From assembly GCA_029779845.1 (NCBI GenBank), contig JAKOZT010000037.1:142083-206082 (forward strand): a stretch of 64,000 bases of DNA, given 5' to 3'. Shown here in pieces: positions 37,006 through 46,881 of the stretch. The stretch is from Pseudomonadota bacterium (lineage in GTDB: Bacteria; Pseudomonadota; Gammaproteobacteria; Burkholderiales; Burkholderiaceae_C). The notes beneath the pieces were generated by a model that was not told the origin of the DNA, ran no database searches, and worked only from the letters and a program-made list of their open reading frames with translations. The position numbers and the translations under genes were made by a program. Every line of letters begins with the position of its first letter. The first letter of the stretch is position 1.

Positions 37006-38373
37006 TCATCGGATCGCCCGGCGCGCCGCGCCGGACAGCGCGAAGCGCTCGCCGTGGCGCGCGGCCAGCGCATCGGCGCGGCGCAGGAAATCTTCCACGC
37101 CTTGCGAGCGCACGAACTGCAGCGCGCCGCCGGTCCAGGCCGGAAAGCCGCAGCCGAGGATCGAGCCGATGTTCGCTTCGGGAACGCTTGCCACCACGCC
37201 GTCGGCGAGGCAGCGCGCGGCCTCGACGGCCTGGCGGTAGAGCAGGCGCTGCTTGAGCTCTTCGAAATCGACGTCGATGGCGGGCCTGTCGACGGCTTGG
37301 GCCGTGATCGCGGCGAGCGATCCGGGCGGCATGCCGATCGCGTCGGCCGCGTGCTCCACCAGCGGCGCGGGGATGCCTTCTTCCAGCATCGCCGCGCCTT
37401 CCGCCACGAAGGCACGCTGCACGCGCTCCAGCTTCTGTGCGAGCCGCGCCTTGTCGAATCCCTCGTCGGCCTTGACCGCGTTCAGGTCGTAGAAGAAGGC
37501 CTGGATCATGTTGCGCGCGACCTGGCTGGTCATCACCTTCGCGAGCTTGCGGCTCTCGATGCGCAGCGCGGTGTCGACGTCGACCAGCGCGCCCTCCACC
37601 ATCGTCTCCAGGATCGCCTGCGGTGCCGGGTACAGGCCATGCGTCTTCGCGCTCAGCATCGCGGGCGCCAGCGTCAGCTGCGCGGCGAGCTTGGGGCTCG
37701 CGGGCGTGCCGCCGGGCATCTTGTAGTCCTTGCGGTCCCAGGGTTGCCGGGCGTCCGGATGTTCGGCGATCCAGGCCAGCGCCCGCTCGCGCAGGCCTTC
37801 GAGCGTCGGCACCATGCCGTCGACCAGGCCGAGATCGAGCGCCTCGCGCGGGCCGAACAGCCGGCCTTCCATCAGGTAGGGCTGCGCCGCGAGCAGGCCG
37901 AGCAGGCGCACGGTCTTGACGATGCCGCTGGCGCCGGGGATCAGGCCCAGCGTGACCTCGGGCGTGCCGAAGCGGATCTTCTCGTCGTCCAGAGCGAAGC
38001 GCGCATGCGCGGCCAGCGCCAGCTCCCAGCCGCCGCCGAGCGCGGCGCCGTTGAGCAAGGCCACCACCGGCCGGCCGCAGGTTTCGAGACGGCGAAAGCT
38101 TCGCTTCATCGCCTCGATCGCCGCGAACGCGGCGGGCGCATCGGCCTCGCGCATCGCGAGCACGCTGTCGAGCTGCGCGCCGGCGAAGAAGGTCTTCTTC
38201 GCCGAGGTCACGAGCACGCCCTGGATGCGCTCCTTGTCGGCCTCGACGCGATCGACCACGGCCGCGAGGTCGGCCTGCCATTGCGCGGTCATCGTGTTGA
38301 CCGGCGCGCCCGGTGCGTCGTGGGTGATGGTCGCGATGCCGTCGACAGCGAGTTGATAGCGGATCGTCGTCAT
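37006..38373 (-). CDS. FadB-like protein with enoyl-CoA hydratase domain only; NAD-binding domain missing
   Basis: It resembles bacterial trifunctional 3-hydroxyacyl-CoA dehydrogenases but is 455 aa instead of about 700. The enoyl-CoA hydratase domain (residues 1-190) is intact with both catalytic glutamates, E117 in GGGWEL and E139 in GTPEV. The linker runs to FFYDLNAV (about 300), where full-length relatives continue into the Rossmann-fold dehydrogenase. Here [18 protein letters not shown] follows, then the far C-terminal part with [20 protein letters not shown]. No NAD motif and no dehydrogenase active site are present, and there is no frameshift. It should hydrate enoyl-CoA but not oxidise the product. 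The following thiolase overlaps no codons but lies 4 nt upstream in the same direction. Confidence 0.85.
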   Translation of the reverse strand: MTTIRYQLAVDGIATITHDAPGAPVNTMTAQWQADLAAVVDRVEADKERIQGVLVTSAKKTFFAGAQLDSVLAMREADAPAAFAAIEAMKRSFRRLETCGRPVVALLNGAALGGGWELALAAHARFALDDEKIRFGTPEVTLGLIPGASGIVKTVRLLGLLAAQPYLMEGRLFGPREALDLGLVDGMVPTLEGLRERALAWIAEHPDARQPWDRKDYKMPGGTPASPKLAAQLTLAPAMLSAKTHGLYPAPQAILETMVEGALVDVDTALRIESRKLAKVMTSQVARNMIQAFFYDLNAVKADEGFDKARLAQKLERVQRAFVAEGAAMLEEGIPAPLVEHAADAIGMPPGSLAAITAQAVDRPAIDVDFEELKQRLLYRQAVEAARCLADGVVASVPEANIGSILGCGFPAWTGGALQFVRSQGVEDFLRRADALAARHGERFALSGAARRAIR

Positions 38374-38377
38374 GGCG

Positions 38378-39583
38378 TCAGACTCGTTCGATGATCGTCG
38401 CGATGCCCATGCCGCCGCCGACGCACAGCGTGACCAGGCCGCACCTCAGCTTCTGCCGCTCCAATTCGTCGAGCAGCGTGCCGAGCAGCATCGCACCCGT
38501 CGCGCCGAGCGGGTGGCCGAGCGCGATCGCGCCGCCGTTGACGTTGACCTTCTCGTGCGGCACGCCCATCTCCTTCATGAAGCGCATGGGCACCGCGGCG
38601 AAGGCCTCGTTGACTTCGAACAGGTCGATGTCGTCGATCGTCAGCCCTGCTTTCGCGAGCGCCTTGCGCGTCGCCGGCATCGGGCCGGTCAGCATGATGG
38701 TCGGGTCGGCGCCCGACAAGGCGGTGGCGACGATGCGCCCGCGCGGCGCCAGCCCCAGTTCGCGCCCCTTCGCCTCGCTGCCGATCAGCACCGCCGCCGC
38801 ACCGTCGACGATGCCCGAGGCGTTGCCGGCGGTGTGCACGTGCGCGATACGCTTGACGTGCGGGTAGCGCGCCAGCGCCACCGCGTCGAAGCCCAGCGCG
38901 CCGAGCTCGGCGAAGGCCGGTTTCAATTGCGCCAGGCCGGCCAGCGTGGTGCGCGGCTTGATGAACTCGTCGCGTTCCAGCACCGTCAGGCCGATGTCGT
39001 CGCTCACCGCGATCACCGAGCGGTCGAAGCGCCCCTGGTCCTGCGCCGCGGCGGCGCGCTGCTGCGAGGCGAGCGCGTAGCGGTCGACCTCCTCGCGGCC
39101 CCAGCCGGCCAGCGTGGCGATCAGGTCCGCGCCTATGCCCTGCGGCACGAAGCCGGTGGCGATGCTGGTCGCCGGGTCCTGCGCCCAGGCGCCGCCGTCG
39201 CTGCCGATGGGCACGCGCGACATGCTCTCGACGCCGCCGGCGACCACCAGATCCTCCCAGCCGCTGGCCACCTTCTGCGCGGCGAGGTTCACCGCTTCAA
39301 GCCCCGAGGCGCAGAAGCGGTTGATCTGCATGCCGGCCACGCGCACGTCCCAACCTGCCTTCAGCGCCGCGGTCTTGGCGATCACCGAGCCCTGCTCCCC
39401 GATCGGCGAGACCACGCCCATCACCACGTCGTCGAGCGCGGCGGGGTCGAAGTCGAGCCGCTTCTGCAGCTTGACGAGCAGCCCGGCCAGCAGGTCGATC
39501 GGCTTGACCTCGTGCAGGCTGCCGTCCTTCTTGCCCTTGCCGCGCGGCGTGCGCACGGCATCGAAGATCATCGCGTGGGTCAT
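38378..39583 (-). CDS. Acetyl-CoA C-acyltransferase (thiolase)
   Basis: Thiolase of 401 aa, probably the last step of a beta-oxidation pathway. The nucleophilic cysteine is C91 in [12 protein letters not shown]. The C-terminal residues are in [15 protein letters not shown] (His) and LCVGGGMG (Cys). Upstream of the FadB-like gene by 4 nt and transcribed with it. It is divergent from the thioesterase gene with a 45-nt gap. Substrate chain length cannot be judged; because the FadB-like partner lacks a dehydrogenase domain, the step between them needs another enzyme. Confidence 0.93.
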   Translation of the reverse strand: MTHAMIFDAVRTPRGKGKKDGSLHEVKPIDLLAGLLVKLQKRLDFDPAALDDVVMGVVSPIGEQGSVIAKTAALKAGWDVRVAGMQINRFCASGLEAVNLAAQKVASGWEDLVVAGGVESMSRVPIGSDGGAWAQDPATSIATGFVPQGIGADLIATLAGWGREEVDRYALASQQRAAAAQDQGRFDRSVIAVSDDIGLTVLERDEFIKPRTTLAGLAQLKPAFAELGALGFDAVALARYPHVKRIAHVHTAGNASGIVDGAAAVLIGSEAKGRELGLAPRGRIVATALSGADPTIMLTGPMPATRKALAKAGLTIDDIDLFEVNEAFAAVPMRFMKEMGVPHEKVNVNGGAIALGHPLGATGAMLLGTLLDELERQKLRCGLVTLCVGGGMGIATIIERV

Positions 39584-39628
39584 CGCCCGGTTCCTTTCAG
39601 CGCCCGCCAGTCTCTATCATCGGCGACC

Positions 39629-40105
39629 ATGCCTTCTTCCTCCACATCCCCCTTCGAGGCCGAGTTCGTCGCCGGCCTGAAAGACATCTTCGAGCAACGC
39701 ATCGTCTTCAACCGCGTGCTGGGACTGCGCATCGGCAAGGTCTCCGGCGAGGGCGTCAGCGGCTCGATCGCGATGCGCCCCGAGCTGATCGGCCACTACG
39801 GCCACCACCGCCTGCACGGCGGCGTGATCAGCGCCGCGCTCGACGCGCTCGGCGGCCTGGCGGTGATGGCCGCCATCGGCGCGCGCCACATGGACGAGGC
39901 GCCGGCGCAGCGCCTGCACCGCTTCGGCAAGCTCGGCACCATCGACCTGCGCATCGACTACCTGCGCCCCGCCATCGGCGAGCGCTTCGAGCTGACGGCG
40001 CAGGTGCTGCGCCTGGGCTCGCGCGTCGCCTCCACGCGCATGGAGTTCCACGGCGCCGACGGCAAGCTCTTCGCCACCGGCGCCGCGGCCTACATCGTGT
40101 CCTGA
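39629..40105 (+). CDS. Hotdog-fold thioesterase
   Basis: A 158-aa hotdog-fold protein of the acyl-CoA thioesterase family. The helix core is HHRLHGGVISAALDALGGLAVM, in the layout of PaaI/YigI-type thioesterases, followed by DLRIDYLRP, the conserved strand segment, and RVASTRMEF. It would hydrolyse an acyl-CoA. The start at 39629 is preferred by position and size. It is divergent from the thiolase, convergent with the ABC-transporter binding-protein gene, and probably part of the same acyl-CoA regulon. Confidence 0.82.
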   Translation: MPSSSTSPFEAEFVAGLKDIFEQRIVFNRVLGLRIGKVSGEGVSGSIAMRPELIGHYGHHRLHGGVISAALDALGGLAVMAAIGARHMDEAPAQRLHRFGKLGTIDLRIDYLRPAIGERFELTAQVLRLGSRVASTRMEFHGADGKLFATGAAAYIVS

Positions 40106-40112
40106 ACGCGCT

Positions 40113-41285
40113 TCACTGCGGCTTGACGTAGTCCGTCACCGGCTTCCAGCGCTCGTCCTGCAGCTGCGACATGCGCGTCATGTTGCTGCCGGCGCGCTTG
40201 CTCGGGCTGAAGGTCAGCTCGGCCGAGCCGAACATGTCGGGCGCGAAGGTGGTCGATTCCATCGCCTTGATGAAGCTGTCGGTGGTGAGGTTGGCGCCGG
40301 CCTTCTGCGCCGCGGCGATGAAGGTGTCGATCGCCGAGTAGCCGTAGACCGAGAACACCGTCGGGTCGTCGCCGAACTTGGTCTGGTACTTCTTGGCCCA
40401 GAACTGGATCTTCGGCGAGGCTTCGTCGAGATACGGATGCTGCACGGTGTGCGTGGCGTACAGGCCGTCCATCGCCTTCTTGCCGAGCTTGTGGATCAGG
40501 TCGGTGTAGGTGGCGCTGGAGCCCAGGTAGACCGGGTTGAAGCCGGTCTTGCGACCTTCCGCGATGGTGCCGATGGTCTCGCGGATGATGGTGCCGAGCA
40601 CGACCATGTCGCAACCGGCCGCCTTCATGCGCGCCACCTGCGAGGAGAAATCGGTGGCGCCGCGCTTGTAGGTGGTCTTCTCGGTGAAGTCCATGTTCAG
40701 CGCCTTCAACCCGGCCTCGGCGCCGCGGAACACCTCCAGCCCGAACTCGTCGTCCTGGTAGATGGTGCAGACCTTCTTCGCGCCCTTGTCCTTCACCAGC
40801 CTGGGCACGGCCACGCGCATCTGGTCGTAGTAGCTCGAGCCGCCGGCGAACTTGAGCTTGTGCGCGGGCTCGGTCATCTCGCGCGCGGCGGTGACGGGGA
40901 AGAAGTTGATGACGTTCTTCTCGAACTGCACCGGCATCGCGGCGTTGTTGGTCGGCGTGCCGATGTGCGCGACCATCGCGAAGATCTTGTCCTGGTTGAC
41001 GAGCTTCTGCGCGGCGAGCACGGCCTTCTTCGGGTCGTAGGCCGAGTCCTCGATCAGCAGGCGGATCTTGCGGCCGTTGACGCCGCCCTGCTCGTTCAGT
41101 TCCTCCACGCGCAGCAGCATGCCTTGGCGCACCTGCTTGCCGAAGCCGGCGATCGGGCCGGAGAGATCCTGGATCGAGCCCAGCACGATCTCGTTCTTGC
41201 TGACGCCCTGCGTGGCTTGCGCATGCGCGGGCGTGCCGGCCAGCGCAAGCAGCGCGGCGGCCAGGGGGATCATCACGACTCTCAT
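40113..41285 (-). CDS. Liv-type ABC transporter periplasmic binding protein
   Basis: Substrate-binding protein of the branched-chain amino acid (HAAT) family, 390 aa. Signal peptide about residues 1-24 (ending THAQA), then VSKNEIVLGSIQDLSGPIAGFGKQVRQG, the typical opening of Peripla_BP_6 proteins. It follows the acyl-CoA synthetase gene by 22 nt and is the last gene of the livHMGF operon. Paralogues linked to acyl-CoA ligases often carry aromatic or fatty acids rather than amino acids, so the substrate here may be a carboxylic acid. Inference from context only. Confidence 0.88.
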   Translation of the reverse strand: MRVVMIPLAAALLALAGTPAHAQATQGVSKNEIVLGSIQDLSGPIAGFGKQVRQGMLLRVEELNEQGGVNGRKIRLLIEDSAYDPKKAVLAAQKLVNQDKIFAMVAHIGTPTNNAAMPVQFEKNVINFFPVTAAREMTEPAHKLKFAGGSSYYDQMRVAVPRLVKDKGAKKVCTIYQDDEFGLEVFRGAEAGLKALNMDFTEKTTYKRGATDFSSQVARMKAAGCDMVVLGTIIRETIGTIAEGRKTGFNPVYLGSSATYTDLIHKLGKKAMDGLYATHTVQHPYLDEASPKIQFWAKKYQTKFGDDPTVFSVYGYSAIDTFIAAAQKAGANLTTDSFIKAMESTTFAPDMFGSAELTFSPSKRAGSNMTRMSQLQDERWKPVTDYVKPQ

Positions 41286-41307
41286 GGTGTTGCCTCCTTC
41301 GGCGGGG

Positions 41308-43176
41308 TCAGGATCGTTCGGACTGGTACAGCGCCTCGATGCGCTGCGCGTACTTCTTCTCGACGAGCTTGCGCTTGAGCTTCATCGTCGGGGTGAGCTC
41401 CTCGTCCTCGGCGCTGAGCTGGGTTTCGAGCAGGAAGAACTTCTTCACCTGCTCGACGCGCGCGAGCTTGCGGTTGACGCGCTCTATCTCCGCGCCGATC
41501 AGCTCGCGCACCTGCGGCGCGCGCGTCAGGCTGGTGTAGTTGGAGAACGGGATGTCGCGGTCCTGCGCGAATTTCTCGACGTTCTCCTGGTCGATCATCA
41601 CGATCACGGTCAGGTAGGGCCGCTTGTCGCCGATCACCACCGCGTCGGTGATGAAGGGCGAGAACTTCAGCTCGTTCTCGATCTCGCTGGGCGTGACGTT
41701 CTTGCCCCCGGCGGTGATGATGATGTCCTTCATCCGGTCGGTGATGCGGTAGTAGCCGTCCGCATCCACCGCGCCCACGTCGCCGGTGCGCAGCCAGCCG
41801 TCCGGCGTGAAGGTCTCGGCGGTCTTGTCGGGCAGGTTGAGGTAGCCGCGGAAGACGTTCGGGCCGCGCACCTGGATCTCGTTCGTGGCGGGATCGAGCC
41901 GCACCTCGTTGAACGGGCAGGCCGGGCCGACCATGCCCGGCTTGATGCGCCCGATCGGCGTGGCGGTGGCGGCGCCGCAGGTCTCGGTCATGCCCCACAC
42001 CTCGCCGAGCGGCACGCCCAGCGCGAGATACCACTTGATCAGCTCGGGCGAGATCGGCGCCGCGCCGGTGACGGCCAGGCGCACGCGGTGCACGCCGATC
42101 AGCTTGCGCACGTTGTCCAGCGCGATCCAGCGCGCCAGCGTGAACTGCAGCTTCAGCCAGGCGCTCACCGGCTCGCCGGCGAGCAGCCGCTCGGCGATGC
42201 GCGTGCCGACGGCGACGCCCCAGGCGTAGGCGGCCTGCTGCACGCGGCTCGATTCCTTCAGCGCGATGGTCACGCCCGAATAGAGCTTCTCCCACACGCG
42301 CGGCACGGCGGTGAAGACGGTGGGCGCGATCTCGCGCACGTTCTCCGGCACCGTTTCGGGCCGCTCGACGAAGTTCAACTTCGAGCCGGTGTAGACCGCG
42401 AAGAACGCGCCGCCGATGCGCTCGGCGATGTGGCACAGCGGCAGGAAGCAGATGCGCTCGTCGCTCTCGTGCTGCGCCACGATCAGGTTGTAGCCGTGCA
42501 CCGTGTAGACCAGCCCGGCATGCGCGTGCATGCCGCCCTTGGGCTTGCCGGTGGTGCCCGAGGTGTAGACCAGGATCGCGAGGTCGTCGGGCCGCACCGC
42601 CGCGACGCGCGCTTCGAGCGCGCCCGGGTGGCTCTGCGCATGCACGCGGCCCAGCTCGCGCAGGCCGGCGAGGTCGATCACGCCCGGGTCGGCGAAGCCG
42701 CGCAGGCCCTTCATGTCGATCACGACGATCCTGCGCAGCAGCGGCAGCCGCTCGCGCACCGCCAGCGCCTTGTCGAGCTGCTCCTCGTCCTCGACGAACA
42801 GCACGCTGCTGCGCGAGTCCTCGCACAGATAGTGCGCCTGCCCGGCCGAATCGGTCGGGTAGATGCCGTTGCTGACGCCGCCGCAGGACATCACCGCGAA
42901 ATCGGCCAGCAGCCATTCGACGCGCGTGTTGGCGAGGATGGAGGCGCACTCGCCCGCCGCGAAGCCCAGGCTCATCAGCCCGTGCGCGATCTCGCGCACC
43001 GCCTCGCCGGTCTGCGCCCAGGTCCACTCGCGCCACAGGCCGAGCTCCTTCTGGCGCAGGAAGACCTGGGGCCCGCGCTGTGCCACCGCGTTCCAGAACA
43101 ACGCCGGCATCGTCTCGCCTTGCACGACGATCTCGGTGCAGGGCTTCAGCGAATCCAGATCCCACAAGTTCGGCAT
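41308..43176 (-). CDS. Long-chain acyl-CoA synthetase-like AMP ligase in the liv operon
   Basis: An AMP-forming acyl-CoA synthetase of 622 aa, larger than the 499-aa ligase at 17.9-19.4 kb. Motifs: YTSGTTGKPKGGM (P-loop), WGMTETCGAATAT (A5), RTGDVGAVDADGYYRITDRMKDIIITAGGKNVTP (A8 region). The C-terminal catalytic-lysine region is at VEKKYAQRIEALY. It sits inside the transporter operon, 4 nt after livF, so it likely activates the imported acid on entry. Length and motif style resemble FadD15-type synthetases. Confidence 0.9.
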   Translation of the reverse strand: MPNLWDLDSLKPCTEIVVQGETMPALFWNAVAQRGPQVFLRQKELGLWREWTWAQTGEAVREIAHGLMSLGFAAGECASILANTRVEWLLADFAVMSCGGVSNGIYPTDSAGQAHYLCEDSRSSVLFVEDEEQLDKALAVRERLPLLRRIVVIDMKGLRGFADPGVIDLAGLRELGRVHAQSHPGALEARVAAVRPDDLAILVYTSGTTGKPKGGMHAHAGLVYTVHGYNLIVAQHESDERICFLPLCHIAERIGGAFFAVYTGSKLNFVERPETVPENVREIAPTVFTAVPRVWEKLYSGVTIALKESSRVQQAAYAWGVAVGTRIAERLLAGEPVSAWLKLQFTLARWIALDNVRKLIGVHRVRLAVTGAAPISPELIKWYLALGVPLGEVWGMTETCGAATATPIGRIKPGMVGPACPFNEVRLDPATNEIQVRGPNVFRGYLNLPDKTAETFTPDGWLRTGDVGAVDADGYYRITDRMKDIIITAGGKNVTPSEIENELKFSPFITDAVVIGDKRPYLTVIVMIDQENVEKFAQDRDIPFSNYTSLTRAPQVRELIGAEIERVNRKLARVEQVKKFFLLETQLSAEDEELTPTMKLKRKLVEKKYAQRIEALYQSERS

Positions 43177-43180
43177 CGGC

Positions 43181-43951
43181 TTACCTCCAGGTCTTTTTCT
43201 TCTTCCAGCGCCGCTCGCCGCGCACGCCGGATTCCTTCATGCCCAGATAGAACTCCTTGATGTCGTCCTTCTCGCGCAGGCGCTCGCAGGTGTCGTCCAT
43301 CACGATGCGGCCGTTCTCCAGCACGTAGCCGTGGTCGGCGACGTTCAGCGCCATGTTGGCGTTCTGCTCGACCAGCAGCAGCGTGGTGCCGCGCTCGCGG
43401 TTGATGCGGATGACGATCTCGAAGATCTCGCGCGTCAGGCGCGGCGAGAGGCCGAGGCTGGGCTCGTCGAGCAGCATCAGCGCCGGCGCGGCCATCAGCG
43501 CGCGCGAGATGGCGAGCATCTGCTGCTGCCCGCCGGAGAGCAGCCCGGCGTCCTGCTTCGCGCGCTCGCGCAGGATCGGGAAGTAGCCGTAGACGGCTTC
43601 GAGGTCGCGCGCCACGCCGTCGCGGTCGCGCCGCGTGTAGGCGCCCATCAGCAGGTTGTCGTGCACCGACAGCAGCGGGAACACCTCGCGCCCTTCCGGC
43701 ACGTGGCTGAGGCCGCGCTGCACGATCAGCGCCGGGTCGCGCGCGGTGATGTCCTCGCCCTTGAAGTGCACCGTGCCCTTGCCCGGGTCGAGGATGCCGG
43801 AGATGGTCTTCAGGATCGTCGTCTTGCCCGCGCCGTTGCTGCCCAGCACGGTGGCGATCTGGCCGGGCTTGACCGTCAGGCTGACGCCGCGGATCGCGCG
43901 GATCGGGCCGTAGCTGCTCTCGACGTTCGCCAGGGCCAGGATGTCGCTCAT
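43181..43951 (-). CDS. livF: Branched-chain-type ABC transporter ATPase LivF
   Basis: ATPase subunit of 256 aa. Walker A is GSNGAGKTT, the Q-loop and signature LSGGQQQMLAISRAL are present, and Walker B is LMLLDEPSLGLSP, with the H-loop region LLVEQNANMAL. The start at 43951 overlaps livG by 4 nt. The C-terminal tail is longer and more basic (RGERRWKKKKTWR) than typical. Pairs with LivG to drive the LivHM channel. Confidence 0.93.
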   Translation of the reverse strand: MSDILALANVESSYGPIRAIRGVSLTVKPGQIATVLGSNGAGKTTILKTISGILDPGKGTVHFKGEDITARDPALIVQRGLSHVPEGREVFPLLSVHDNLLMGAYTRRDRDGVARDLEAVYGYFPILRERAKQDAGLLSGGQQQMLAISRALMAAPALMLLDEPSLGLSPRLTREIFEIVIRINRERGTTLLLVEQNANMALNVADHGYVLENGRIVMDDTCERLREKDDIKEFYLGMKESGVRGERRWKKKKTWR

Positions 43952-44751
43952 GCGGCCCTCCTGCGCAGGCTTTCCACGTCGGCCGCCGCGCCGAGATAGG
44001 CCTCGGCCACGCCCGCATGCGCCTGCACCTGCGCCGGCGTGCCGAGCGCCAGCACCTCGCCCTGGTTCATCGCCAGCACGCGGTCGGACACCTTGGAGAC
44101 CAGCGCCATGTCGTGCTCGACCATCAGCACCGTGACGCCCAGTTCGTCGCGGATGTCGCGGATCCAGAACGCCATGTCGTCGGTCTCTTCGACGTTCAGG
44201 CCCGACGAGGGCTCGTCGAGCAGCAGCAGCCTGGGCTCGGTGCACAGCGCGCGCGCCAGCTCCACCACCTTGCGCACGCCGTAGGGCAGCCCGGCGACGA
44301 GCGAATCGCGGTGCTTCTGCAGTTCGAGCAGGTCGATCACCTGCTCGGCATGGCGGCGCGCGCGGATCTCGGCCTCGCGCGTGGCGCGGGTGAAGAAGAT
44401 CTGGCTCCACAAGCCGGTCTCGCGGTGCACGTGGCGGCCGATCAGCAGGTTCTGCAGCACCGTGGCGTGCTCGAACAGCTCGATGTTCTGGAAGGTGCGC
44501 GCGATGCCGAGCTGCGCGATCTCGTGCGGCGCATGCGCGAGCAGCGATGTTCCGTCGTAGTCGATGGCACCCGAGGTCGGCGTGTAGATGCGGCTGATCA
44601 GGTTGAAGACGGTCGTCTTGCCGGCACCGTTCGGGCCGATCAGCGTGAACACCTCGCCGCGGTGCACGTCGAAGCTCACCTTGTTGACCGCGAGCACGCC
44701 GCCGAAGCGCACGCTCAGGTCCTTGGCGGAAAGCAGCACGCCGGAACTCAT
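43948..44751 (-). CDS. livG: Branched-chain-type ABC transporter ATPase LivG
   Basis: Second ATPase subunit, 267 aa. Walker A is GPNGAGKTT, the family-specific ARTFQNIELF region follows, the C-loop is reduced to LPYGVRKVVELARAL as in LivG proteins, and Walker B is RLLLLDEPSSGLN. It overlaps livM by 4 nt upstream and livF by 4 nt downstream. All catalytic motifs are intact. Confidence 0.94.
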   Translation of the reverse strand: MSSGVLLSAKDLSVRFGGVLAVNKVSFDVHRGEVFTLIGPNGAGKTTVFNLISRIYTPTSGAIDYDGTSLLAHAPHEIAQLGIARTFQNIELFEHATVLQNLLIGRHVHRETGLWSQIFFTRATREAEIRARRHAEQVIDLLELQKHRDSLVAGLPYGVRKVVELARALCTEPRLLLLDEPSSGLNVEETDDMAFWIRDIRDELGVTVLMVEHDMALVSKVSDRVLAMNQGEVLALGTPAQVQAHAGVAEAYLGAAADVESLRRRAA

Positions 44752-45824
44752 CGCAGCCGCTCCGATTTCTGGAACGCCTTCTGGCGCTTGAACATGCCGC
44801 GCCGATAGAACGGGAAGAGCTGGAACCACGCGCGCAGCTTCAGCCAGCGCCCATACAGCCCGAGCGGCTCGAACAGCACGAAGGCGATCAGCACCGCGCC
44901 GTAGACCACGCCCTGCAGCCCGGGCGCGAGCGCGATCGCGTCGGGCAGGTAGTCCTTCGCGAGCGCGATCGCCTGCGGCATCGCGATCAGGAAGATCGCG
45001 CCGAGGAAGGCACCGTGCACCGAGCCGAGCCCGCCGATCACGATCATCAGGATCAGGTCGATCGACTGCAGCACGCCGAACTGGTCCGGCGAGATGAACT
45101 TCAGCTTGTGCGCGTACAGCGCGCCGCCCACGCCCGCGAGCGCCGCCGAGATCGCGAACGACAGCGTCTTGAAGCGCGCCAGGTGGATGCCCATGCTCTG
45201 CGCCGAGACTTCCGAATCGCGGATCGCGACGAAGGCGCGCCCGGTCGGCGAGCGCAGCAGGTTGAGCACCGCCAGCGTCGCGAGCAAGGCGACCACCAGG
45301 CACAGGTAGTAGAACGGCTCGCCCGATTCGATCGTGAAGCCGAACAGGCTCGGGTCCTTCAGGTGCTTGCCGGCGTTGCCGCCGGTGACGCTCTCCCAGC
45401 GCGCGAACACCTCTTCGACGATGAAGCCGAAGGCGAGCGTCGCGATGCCGAGGTAGATGCCCTTCAGCCGCAGCGCCGGCAGCCCGACGATCACGCCGAC
45501 CAGCGCGGCGATCAGCGCGGCCGCGGCGAGCGCGAATGGGAACGGCACGCCCGCGCCCGTCAGCGCCGCCTGCGTGTACGCGCCGACGCCGAGGAAGGCA
45601 GCATGCCCGAGCGAGAACTGCCCGGTGTAGCCCGACAGCAGCATCAGCCCGAGGCCGACGACGCCGTAGATCAGGATGAAGGTCAGCTGCGCGAGCCAGT
45701 ACTCCGGGATCAGCCACGGCGCGGCGAGCAGCGCGAGCCCCAGCGCCGAATACCAGAACCGCTGCCCGCCGTGCTTGGCGAGGCGGATGTCCTGCTCGTA
45801 GTTCGTCTTGAAGATGAAGCGCAT
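44748..45824 (-). CDS. livM: Branched-chain-type ABC transporter permease LivM
   Basis: Permease of 358 aa with about 10 hydrophobic segments. The family landmarks are LLSGYTGQFSLGHAAFLGVGAY near residues 63-84, LRLKGIYLGIATLAFG, GRAFVAIRDSEVSAQSMGI, and MIVIGGLGSVHGAFLGAIF. It lies 4 nt after livH. The N-terminus is extended and charged (FKTNYEQDIRLAKHGGQRF), as is common in the carboxylate-transport branch of the family. Confidence 0.93.
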   Translation of the reverse strand: MRFIFKTNYEQDIRLAKHGGQRFWYSALGLALLAAPWLIPEYWLAQLTFILIYGVVGLGLMLLSGYTGQFSLGHAAFLGVGAYTQAALTGAGVPFPFALAAAALIAALVGVIVGLPALRLKGIYLGIATLAFGFIVEEVFARWESVTGGNAGKHLKDPSLFGFTIESGEPFYYLCLVVALLATLAVLNLLRSPTGRAFVAIRDSEVSAQSMGIHLARFKTLSFAISAALAGVGGALYAHKLKFISPDQFGVLQSIDLILMIVIGGLGSVHGAFLGAIFLIAMPQAIALAKDYLPDAIALAPGLQGVVYGAVLIAFVLFEPLGLYGRWLKLRAWFQLFPFYRRGMFKRQKAFQKSERLR

Positions 45825-45828
45825 GGGC

Positions 45829-46704
45829 TCAGACCTTCTTGCGCAGCTTCTCGCCGAACAAGCCGTTCGGCCGCACCACCAGCATCACCAGCACGACGAC
45901 GTAGGCGGCGATGTCCTTGAAGCCTTCGGGCAGGTAGAAGCCGGACAGCGCCTCGACCAGCCCGATGATCACGCCGCCGACGATCGCGCCGGGCAGGCTG
46001 CCGAAGCCGCCCACCACCGCGGCCGGGAAGGCCTTCAACCCGATGAAGCCCATGTTCGCGTGCACGAAGGTGATCGGCGCGAGCAGCAGCCCGGCGACGG
46101 CCGCGACCGCCGCCGCGAGCCCCCACACCAGGCCGTTGAGACGCCGCACCGGAATGCCCATGTAGTAGGCCGCCAGCTGGTTCTGCGACGAGGCCTGCAT
46201 CGCGATGCCCAGCCGCGTGAAGCGGAACATCGCGTACAGCAGCGCGCTGAGCAGCGCGGTCGCGGCGATCACGACCATCTGCTCGACGTTGAGCACCAGC
46301 GTGCCGAGCGTCCAGGCCTGGTCCTTGTACGGCACCGCGAACGTGTGCGTCTCGGTGCCGATGGTCGGCACCATCGTGATCAGGCCGCGCGCGACGTAGC
46401 CGATGCCGATCGTCAGCATCACGACCGAAAACGCCGGCTGGCCGAGGATGGGGCGGATCACGACGCGCTCGAGCGCGATGCCGAACAGCGCCATCGCGGC
46501 GATCGCGGCGAGCACCGCGAGCCAGAACGGGAAGCCGGCGAAGCTCATCAGCGCGAGGCCGCAGAACGCGCCGAGCATCATCAGTTCGCCCTGCGCGAAG
46601 TTGACCGTCTCGGTCGCCTTGTAGATCAGCACGAAGCCGAGCGCGATCAGGCCGTAGATGCAGCCTTGCGCGACGCCGCTGACGATGATCTGCACAAGCT
46701 GCAC
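45829..46704 (-). CDS. livH: Branched-chain-type ABC transporter permease LivH
   Basis: Permease of 291 aa with about eight membrane segments; landmarks are GVAQGCIYGLIALGFVLIYKATETVNFAQGELM split across TM1-2, RLGIAMQASSQN and the C-terminal GFYLPEGFKD. The GTG start at 46704 is preferred because GGAG lies 7 nt upstream and the usual short N-terminus QLVQIIVSG results; an upstream ATG at 46773 would add 23 atypical residues. First gene of the operon, divergent from the Ada-AlkA gene. Confidence 0.9.
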   Translation of the reverse strand: MQLVQIIVSGVAQGCIYGLIALGFVLIYKATETVNFAQGELMMLGAFCGLALMSFAGFPFWLAVLAAIAAMALFGIALERVVIRPILGQPAFSVVMLTIGIGYVARGLITMVPTIGTETHTFAVPYKDQAWTLGTLVLNVEQMVVIAATALLSALLYAMFRFTRLGIAMQASSQNQLAAYYMGIPVRRLNGLVWGLAAAVAAVAGLLLAPITFVHANMGFIGLKAFPAAVVGGFGSLPGAIVGGVIIGLVEALSGFYLPEGFKDIAAYVVVLVMLVVRPNGLFGEKLRKKV

Positions 46705-46881
46705 ACCGGTCTCCGGGCCTCTTGCCGGCGGTCGGGCCGCCACCGGTCGCTGCGGTTGTATGCGAAGCCCCAATCCGCGAGTGATCGTGGAAACCCGCCC
46801 GCGCAGTCACCTTGGCGACAGCGGCGGCGCGCGCGGGGGCATGTCCGAAAACGGCCAGCGCTTGCCTCGGCGCTGCCGATA

